11,367 bases of DNA from Clostridia bacterium (GTDB lineage: Bacteria; Bacillota; Clostridia; Oscillospirales; Acutalibacteraceae): the NCBI GenBank assembly GCA_900754145.1, contig CAAEBW010000376.1:1-11367 (forward strand). The letters are read 5' to 3'. Of this stretch, positions 6,479-11,367 are shown piece by piece. The notes below the pieces were generated by a model. It made no database searches and was not told the DNA's origin. It was given only the letters and a program-made list of their open reading frames with translations. Position 1 is the first letter of the stretch. The number at the start of each line of letters is the position of its first letter. Made by a program: the position numbers and the translations under genes.

Positions 6479-8467
6479 ATGGCGAAAACCACCGCTGAAT
6501 ACGGCAACGACAGTATAAAAAAGCTTGAGGGTCCCGACCGTGTGCGCAAGCGCCCGAGCGTTATTTTCGGCTCGGACGGGCTGGACGGCTGTGAGCACTC
6601 GGTTTTTGAAATAATTTCAAACTCAATCGATGAGGCGCGCGAGGGCTACGGAAATAAAATAGTTATAACAAAGTATACGGACGGCTCTATCGAGGTGCAG
6701 GACTTCGGGCGCGGCGCGCCTGTTGACTTTAACAGCAAGGAGCAATGCTTCAACTGGGAGCTTCTTTATTGCGAGCTGTATGCGGGCGGCAAATACAACA
6801 CCAACGAGGGTTCAAACTATGAATATTCGCTGGGACTTAACGGCTTAGGACTCTGCTCGACACAGTATTCCTCCGAATATATGGAGGTTGAGATAAAGCG
6901 CGACGGCTTTAAGTACAATCTGCGTTTTGAAAAGGGCTACAATGTCGGCGGACTTAAAAAGGAACCGTACTCGGGAAAGGACACGGGAACAAAAACCCGC
7001 TGGAAGCCCGATACCGAGGTTTTTACCGATATTGATATTCCTACAGAGTATTTTATTGACACATTAAAACGCCAGGCGATTGTTAACGACGGTCTGCTCT
7101 TTGTCTTCCGCGAACAGCAGGGGGCAAAATTCGTTCAGCAGGAGATTGTATATAATAACGGTATTAGGGATTATGTAAACGAGACGGTCGGTGAGGAAAG
7201 ACTTTCTTCGGTGCAGTTCTGGCAGACCGAGCGAAAGGGCAGAGACCGCGAGGACAAGCCGGAATATAAGGTTAAAATCAATATTGCGCTCACCTTTTCA
7301 AACCGACATACCTTAAAGGAATATTACCACAATTCAAGCTGGCTTGAATACGGCGGCGCGCCTGAAAAGGCGGCGAGGAGCGCATTTGTCTCGCAGATTG
7401 ACGCGTATATTAAACAAAGCGGTAAATACAAGTCGAACGAGAGCAAAATCACCTTTTCGGATGTTGAGGAATGTCTTGTGCTGGTAATTTCCTCCTTCTC
7501 TACGGTCACCTCCTACGAAAACCAGACCAAAAAAGCGATCAACAATAAGTTTATATACGAGGCGATGACCGATTTTCTGCGCCATCAGCTTGAGGTTTAC
7601 TTTATAGAAAACAAGGCGGAGGCAGACAAAATCGCCGATCAAGTGCTTGTAAACAAGCGCAGCCGCGAGCGGAGCGAAAGGGAGCGAATCAACCTTAAAA
7701 AGACCCTGCAATCGGCAAACTCAATGCTTGACAGGGTTGATAAATTTGTCGACTGCCGCTCAAAGGATATCGAAAGGCGGGAGCTTTTTATAGTGGAGGG
7801 CGACTCGGCTTTAGGCTCCTGTAAATTAGCCCGCGACGCGGAATTTCAGGCTATAATACCCGTAAGGGGCAAGATTTTAAACTGCCTTAAAGCCGACTAT
7901 GAAAAGGTCTTTAAGAGCGAGATTATAACCAACCTTATAAAGGTTTTGGGCTGTGGAGTAGAGGTTAAATCCAAGGCAAATAAGGGTCTTGCAACCTTTG
8001 ACCTTAGTGCGCTTCGCTGGAACAAGGTTATAATCTGTACCGACGCGGACGTGGACGGCTTTCAGATTAGGACACTTATACTTACAATGATATACCGCCT
8101 TATGCCTACCCTTATAAACGAGGGCAAGGTATATATCGCCGAAACCCCGCTTTATGAAATAAGGACAAAGGATATGACCTACTTTGCCTATGACGAAAAG
8201 GAAAAAATCGAGATATTAGGTAAAATCGGCAACGTAAAGCCCGAGCCTGATATTCAGCGTTCAAAGGGTCTCGGTGAAAACCAGCCCGATATGATGAACC
8301 TTACCACAATGAATCCCGAAACCAGACGGCTTATAAAGGTTATGCCCCAGGACGCCGAGCGCACCTCGCAGATGTTCGACCTATTATTGGGCGACGACTT
8401 AGCGGGCAGAAAGGAATTTATCGCCGAAAACGGATATATGTATCTGGAAGAGGCAGATATTTCTTAA
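6479..8467 (+). CDS. Type IIA topoisomerase subunit B (GyrB/ParE-like, divergent)
   Basis: This 662-residue ATPase subunit of a type II DNA topoisomerase passes one duplex through another using ATP, in a heterotetramer with the A subunit encoded downstream. A GHKL ATPase domain (about 15-220) shows E-I-I-S-N-S-I-D-E-A (44-53; Glu44 base, Asn48 for Mg), D-F-G-R-G-A-P (75-81) and G-L-N-G-L-G (119-124). The transducer carries Q-T-K (349-351), whose Lys contacts ATP. The TOPRIM domain has L-F-I-V-E-G-D-S-A (436-444), P-V-R-G-K-I-L-N (461-468) and D-A-D-V-D (522-526) for metal binding, then R-S-K-G-L-G-E (594-600). All catalytic residues are kept, but many neighbouring consensus positions differ from GyrB/ParE (for example P-S-V-I-F-G for P-G-M-Y-I-G and V-N-N instead of canonical surroundings), so it is a divergent paralogue, probably a topoisomerase IV-type second enzyme. 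Canonical gyrA/gyrB would be expected elsewhere. Its stop codon overlaps the ATG of the next ORF (TAATG). Confidence 0.9.
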   Translation: MAKTTAEYGNDSIKKLEGPDRVRKRPSVIFGSDGLDGCEHSVFEIISNSIDEAREGYGNKIVITKYTDGSIEVQDFGRGAPVDFNSKEQCFNWELLYCELYAGGKYNTNEGSNYEYSLGLNGLGLCSTQYSSEYMEVEIKRDGFKYNLRFEKGYNVGGLKKEPYSGKDTGTKTRWKPDTEVFTDIDIPTEYFIDTLKRQAIVNDGLLFVFREQQGAKFVQQEIVYNNGIRDYVNETVGEERLSSVQFWQTERKGRDREDKPEYKVKINIALTFSNRHTLKEYYHNSSWLEYGGAPEKAARSAFVSQIDAYIKQSGKYKSNESKITFSDVEECLVLVISSFSTVTSYENQTKKAINNKFIYEAMTDFLRHQLEVYFIENKAEADKIADQVLVNKRSRERSERERINLKKTLQSANSMLDRVDKFVDCRSKDIERRELFIVEGDSALGSCKLARDAEFQAIIPVRGKILNCLKADYEKVFKSEIITNLIKVLGCGVEVKSKANKGLATFDLSALRWNKVIICTDADVDGFQIRTLILTMIYRLMPTLINEGKVYIAETPLYEIRTKDMTYFAYDEKEKIEILGKIGNVKPEPDIQRSKGLGENQPDMMNLTTMNPETRRLIKVMPQDAERTSQMFDLLLGDDLAGRKEFIAENGYMYLEEADIS

Positions 8468-9045
8468 TGGAGAATTTCGAGGAAAAAAAGGTGATAAAAC
8501 TTCCTTACCGGAAGACTATCAGATTAAAGAATTACGATTATAGCAGTAACGGATATTATTTTGTTACAATTTGCACGCAAAATAGAGAAAAACTGTTTGG
8601 TGAAATTGTAGGGGCGACCCTATGTGGTCGCCCGAATAATCCCGATAAATTAATTGTAAAATGGTTGTTGGAATTGGAAAATAAATTCAAAGACATAAAA
8701 ATAGATGAATATATTATTATGCCTAATCACATTCATTTTATAATAAAAAGAACGGGCGACCACACAGGGTCAACGGGCGACCACGCAGGGTCGCCCCTAC
8801 GGGATATAATCGGTTGGTTCAAGACAATGACAACTAACGAGTATATTGCCGGTGTGAAAGACGGTAGATTTATGCCCTTTAAGGGTCGTTTATGGCAGAG
8901 AAATTATTATGAGCATATTATAAGAAATTATGATGATTATATAAATATTGCCGAGTATATACAAAACAACCCTTTAAAATGGGAAGAAGATAAATTATAT
9001 GTTACGGAGGAAAATAATGGCTCCAAGAAAAAGGAAAGAGGTTAA
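8467..9045 (+). CDS. RAYT: REP-associated Y1-type transposase containing REP sequences
   Basis: This 192-residue Y1 (HUH-type single-strand) transposase belongs to the RAYT/TnpA-REP group, which nicks single-stranded REP DNA. The start matches the family (Y-S-S-N-G-Y-Y-F-V-T-I-C-T, 25-37). The metal-binding HUH motif is M-P-N-H-I-H-F (85-91), and W-Q-R-N-Y-Y-E-H-I-I-R-N (143-154) carries the candidate nucleophile, Tyr147 or Tyr148. Length is normal for the family once two odd insertions are discounted: V48-P56 and T96-R112 are encoded by REP palindromes (8608-8634 and 8753-8800). The gene is wedged between two topoisomerase subunit genes: its ATG overlaps the upstream stop by 1 nt with only a weak, distant GAGG, and its last 29 nt overlap the downstream coding start. 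It is clearly AT-richer than its neighbours (many AAT, GAT, ATT codons), a sign of acquisition. Translation by coupling is likely. No terminal repeats mark an element boundary. Confidence 0.85.
   Translation: MENFEEKKVIKLPYRKTIRLKNYDYSSNGYYFVTICTQNREKLFGEIVGATLCGRPNNPDKLIVKWLLELENKFKDIKIDEYIIMPNHIHFIIKRTGDHTGSTGDHAGSPLRDIIGWFKTMTTNEYIAGVKDGRFMPFKGRLWQRNYYEHIIRNYDDYINIAEYIQNNPLKWEEDKLYVTEENNGSKKKERG
8608..8634 (+). repeat. REP palindrome copy 1 inside the RAYT gene
   Basis: The unit is a GTAG tetranucleotide (8608-8611), then an 8-bp stem GGGCGACC / GGTCGCCC (8612-8619 and 8626-8633) with loop CTATGT. The GTAG motif at the foot of a hairpin is the known recognition signature of RAYT-associated REPs. 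The 27 bp read exactly as nine codons, V-G-A-T-L-C-G-R-P. Confidence 0.85.
8753..8773 (-). repeat. REP partial copy 2 inside the RAYT gene
   Basis: A 21-bp unit beginning CGGGCGACCACACAGGGTC, immediately followed by copy 3, which starts with the same 19 bases except one (ACGCA for ACACA). It keeps the first arm and loop of the palindrome but lacks the second arm and GTAG foot, so it is a truncated tandem copy. The 21-bp step equals seven codons (T-G-D-H-T-G-S), leaving the frame intact. Confidence 0.75.
8774..8800 (-). repeat. REP palindrome copy 3 inside the RAYT gene (inverted)
   Basis: A complete unit on the minus strand: CTAC (8797-8800) is the reverse complement of GTAG, and the stem GGGCGACC / GGTCGCCC (8775-8782 and 8789-8796) has loop ACGCAG. 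Its reverse complement matches copy 1 at 25 of 27 bases. Together with copy 1 it forms an inverted pair around the codons for the HxH motif. Confidence 0.85.
9006..9010 (+). promoter_or_regulatory. Ribosome binding site deciding the subunit A start
   Basis: GGAGG lies 6 nt before the ATG at 9017. This selects 9017 over the in-frame ATG at 8999, which has no such site and only adds M-L-R-R-K-I. The site is embedded in the last codons of the RAYT gene. Confidence 0.8.
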
Positions 9046-11257
9046 AGCCTCTAATAAACCTAAAATTAATGCTTATATTGCGGGGTCGGGATTGACGGTT
9101 GAACAGCCTATTACCGAAACGCTGGAGACCAACTATATGCCCTACGCTATGAGCGTTATAGTCTCGCGCGCAATCCCTGAGATTGACGGGTTTAAGCCCT
9201 CACACAGGAAGCTTTTATATACAATGTATAAGATGGGGCTTTTGACGGGCAATACTATAAAATCGGCTAACATTGTAGGTCGCACAATGCAGTTAAACCC
9301 TCACGGTGACGCGGCGATTTATGAGACTATGGTGCGCTTGTCCGAGGGCTACGAGGCGCTCTTGCACCCCTATGTTCAGTCCAAGGGCTCGTTTGGTAAG
9401 GCGTATTCGCGGGATATGGCTTACGCCGCCTCCCGTTATACCGAGGCGAAGTTAGCCCCTATTTCCGCCGAGCTTTTTGCCGATATTGACAAGGACACGG
9501 TGGATTTTGTAGACAACTATGATTCGAGTATGAAGGAGCCGACCCTATTTCCCGTGACCTTCCCCTCTGTGCTTGTAAATGCTAATACGGGTATAGCGGT
9601 AGGAATGGCAAGCTCCATTTGTCCCTTTAACCTGCGGGAGGTCTGCGAAACCACGATTGCCTATATAAGGGATAACGATATAAATGTTGCCGACACACTT
9701 TTAGCCCCCGATTTCCCGATAGGCGGAAGACTTCTTTACAACCGCGCGGAAATGGAAAAGATTTACGAAACGGGGCGCGGCAGCTTTAAGGTGCGGGGCG
9801 TTTACAGCTTTGATAAATCGCAGAACTGTATTGATATTACCGAAATTCCCCCCACAACCACCTGTGAAGCGATTATAGAAAAGGTTATCGAGCTTGTAAA
9901 GCTTAAAAAAATCACCGAAATTAACGATATCCGTGACGAAACCGATTTAAACGGTCTTAAAATCACGATCGACCTGAAGCGCGGGGCAGACCCCGAAAAG
10001 CTTATGAAAAAGGTCATTAAAATGACCCCTCTTGAGGACAGCTTTTCCTGTAACTTTAATATCCTGATAGCCGGCTCGCCGAGGGTTATGGGTGTAAAGG
10101 AAATTATTTCCGAATGGGTCGCATTTAGAGAGGAATGCGTCCGCCGCAGGGTGTATTTCAAGCTTTCAAAGGCGAAGGACAGACTGCACCTCTTAAAGGG
10201 TCTTGAAAAGATACTCCTTGATATTGACAAGGCGATTAAAATCGTCCGCGAGACCGAGGAGGAAAAAGAGGTTGTGCCGAACCTGATGATAGGCTTCGGT
10301 ATTGACGAAATTCAGGCGGAGTATGTCGCCGAAATAAAGCTCCGACACCTAAACCGAGAATACATTTTAAAGCGCACTGCCGATATTGAGGCGCTTAAAA
10401 AAGAAATCGAGGAATTAGAGGAGACCTTAAATTCCAAGCGCAAGCTTTTAAATATTATCATTAAGGAGCTTAAGGAGGTTGCCGATAAGTACGGCAAGGA
10501 AAGAAGAACCGAGATTATAAGCGCGGCGGACGAAAAGGACGAGGAGACGGAAATCGAGTTGGACACCTCACCTGTGACTTTGTTCTTTACAAAAGACGGC
10601 TACTTTAAGAAAATCACCCCACAGTCCCTTAGAATGAGCGGGGAACAAAAGCTTAAAGAGGGGGACGAGATAACCCAAACGGTCGAGTCAACCAACGCCG
10701 AGGAGCTTTTGTTCTTTACAAATAAGTCGCAGGTTTACAAGTCCCGCACCGCAGAGTTCGGCGATTCAAAGGCGAGCATTTTGGGCGATTATGTGGCGGG
10801 TAAGTTAGCCTTTGACGAGGCGGAAAACGCCGTTTATATGGTGGCGACCGCCGATTATTCCGGCTTTATGGTTTTCGTTTTCGACAACGGAAGAATAGCT
10901 AAGGTTCCCCTTTCGTCTTACCAAACCAAGACTAACCGTAAAAAGCTTATCAAGGCGTATTGCGATAAATTTACTTTACATTCGGTTTTCTGTTTTAAGG
11001 AGGATGCCGAGTTACTCTTAAAATCCACAAACGGGCGAATGCTGATAGTCAGCACCGCAGCTATACCCGCAAAAACCACTAAGGACAACGGCGGTATCGC
11101 GGTTATGACCCAGAAAAAGGGTCAAAGGCTGTCAAAGGTCACGGTTTACGAAAAGGACACGCTTGAGGGCGACCACCGCTACCGCACAAGAAACCTCCCC
11201 GCCGCGGGAAGTAAGCTCCCGATAGGGGCGGCGAGTCAGGAAAAACTTGATTTGTAA
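9017..11257 (+). CDS. Type IIA topoisomerase subunit A (GyrA/ParC-like, divergent)
   Basis: This 746-residue DNA breakage-reunion subunit is the partner of the GyrB/ParE-like protein upstream. The winged-helix domain has D-G-F-K-P-S-H-R-K-L-L-Y (57-68), N-P-H-G-D-A-A-I-Y-E (94-103) and A-A-S-R-Y-T-E-A (137-144), where Tyr141 is the nucleophile that links to DNA. A tower region follows, then a coiled-coil C-gate helix and Y-G-K-E-R-R-T-E-I (about 493-501), typical of the family. The remaining part (about 515-746) contains several beta-pinwheel blade motifs such as L-L-F-F-T-N-K-S-Q-V-Y-K. No canonical Q-R-R-G-G-K-G GyrA box is seen; Q-T-K-T-N-R-K-K-L lies where a degenerate one might be, which favours a topoisomerase IV-like decatenase over a supercoiling gyrase. 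Ala99 occupies the position of E. coli GyrA Ser83, so quinolone binding is likely weak. The start is chosen by GGAGG at 9006-9010. Confidence 0.88.
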   Translation: MAPRKRKEVKASNKPKINAYIAGSGLTVEQPITETLETNYMPYAMSVIVSRAIPEIDGFKPSHRKLLYTMYKMGLLTGNTIKSANIVGRTMQLNPHGDAAIYETMVRLSEGYEALLHPYVQSKGSFGKAYSRDMAYAASRYTEAKLAPISAELFADIDKDTVDFVDNYDSSMKEPTLFPVTFPSVLVNANTGIAVGMASSICPFNLREVCETTIAYIRDNDINVADTLLAPDFPIGGRLLYNRAEMEKIYETGRGSFKVRGVYSFDKSQNCIDITEIPPTTTCEAIIEKVIELVKLKKITEINDIRDETDLNGLKITIDLKRGADPEKLMKKVIKMTPLEDSFSCNFNILIAGSPRVMGVKEIISEWVAFREECVRRRVYFKLSKAKDRLHLLKGLEKILLDIDKAIKIVRETEEEKEVVPNLMIGFGIDEIQAEYVAEIKLRHLNREYILKRTADIEALKKEIEELEETLNSKRKLLNIIIKELKEVADKYGKERRTEIISAADEKDEETEIELDTSPVTLFFTKDGYFKKITPQSLRMSGEQKLKEGDEITQTVESTNAEELLFFTNKSQVYKSRTAEFGDSKASILGDYVAGKLAFDEAENAVYMVATADYSGFMVFVFDNGRIAKVPLSSYQTKTNRKKLIKAYCDKFTLHSVFCFKEDAELLLKSTNGRMLIVSTAAIPAKTTKDNGGIAVMTQKKGQRLSKVTVYEKDTLEGDHRYRTRNLPAAGSKLPIGAASQEKLDL

Positions 11258-11367
11258 GCTATAATAGAAAAATGTAGGGACAGGTCTCACACTGCGGTGT
11301 TCGGTCCCTCGACGGCTCTGACAGTCCACCGGACTGTCATTCACTACCGTCTCGCACGCTTACGCTA
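11258..11367. repeat. Non-coding palindromic repeat, GTAG-led, at window edge
   Basis: No gene is seen here. From 11274 the sequence reads GTAGGGAC..., with GGGAC (11277-11281) able to pair with GTCCC (11304-11308) and an inner ACAC-TGCG-GTGT hairpin. A second, perfect palindrome TGACAGTCC-ACC-GGACTGTCA spans 11319-11339. The GTAG foot and hairpin layout resemble REP elements, although the stem sequence differs from the copies in the RAYT gene. It has no T-run, so it is not an obvious terminator. The right boundary is beyond the window. Confidence 0.5.

Noticed and set aside
8753..8800. Short tandem 21-bp units as a possible CRISPR-like array
   Set aside because: There are only two adjacent copies without spacers, and they are better explained as REP units inside the RAYT reading frame.
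8999..9016. Upstream ATG at 8999 as start of topoisomerase subunit A
   Set aside because: It lacks a ribosome binding site, while GGAGG is ideally placed for the ATG at 9017.
11248..11265. TTGATT and TATAAT near the end of subunit A as a promoter
   Set aside because: The two boxes are only 6 bp apart, far too close for a SigA promoter, and no downstream gene is visible.
11132..11344. 70-codon minus-strand frame at the right end
   Set aside because: It is antisense to the topoisomerase subunit A C-terminus and runs out of the palindromic repeat; it looks like a chance frame from the repeat.

Overview
The window looks like chromosome from a low-to-mid GC gut-type Clostridia (Oscillospirales/Ruminococcaceae-like). 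The basis is strong GGAGG-type ribosome binding sites, near-consensus SigA promoters, Gram-positive lipoprotein and signal peptides, a TnpV-like fragment, and a dockerin/cohesin pair. The taxonomic call is an inference from gene content. No rRNA, tRNA or CRISPR array was seen.

Region 1 (1-2794, minus strand) is a tight three-gene operon: a VTC/polyphosphate-polymerase-domain protein, a DUF4956 membrane protein that overlaps it by 8 bp and starts at GTG, and a Cthe_2159-type carbohydrate-binding lipoprotein 4 bp further on. The lipoprotein is interrupted near its C-terminal part. After codon 439 the family sequence stops and is replaced by DNA that leads, with a perfect GGAGGT site, into what looks like the first nine codons of a TnpV-like transposon protein running off the window edge.

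Region 2 (2795-6365, plus strand) starts with a divergent intergenic region carrying a perfect TTGACA-N17-TATAAT promoter. It drives two secreted-protein genes 20 bp apart. The first encodes a secreted SH3b + glucosaminidase-like cell-wall hydrolase ending in a duplicated type I dockerin. The second encodes a membrane-anchored protein whose mature N-terminus is a cohesin domain. Both also carry a cadherin-like beta-sandwich domain. The obvious reading is a private cohesin-dockerin pair that docks a peptidoglycan hydrolase on the membrane, a one-enzyme 'mini-cellulosome' unrelated to cellulose degradation. A strong GC hairpin follows.

Region 3 (6414-11257, plus strand) has its own promoter and encodes a divergent type IIA topoisomerase pair (GyrB/ParE-like and GyrA/ParC-like). 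Between the two subunits, overlapping both, sits an AT-rich RAYT (REP-associated Y1 transposase) gene. This transposase gene contains REP palindromes with the GTAG foot motif inside its own reading frame, in inverted orientation on either side of the HxH catalytic codons. The GyrA/ParC-like subunit has Ala where quinolone-sensitive enzymes have Ser.

Region 4 (11258-11367) is non-coding and holds another palindromic, GTAG-led repeat running to the window edge.
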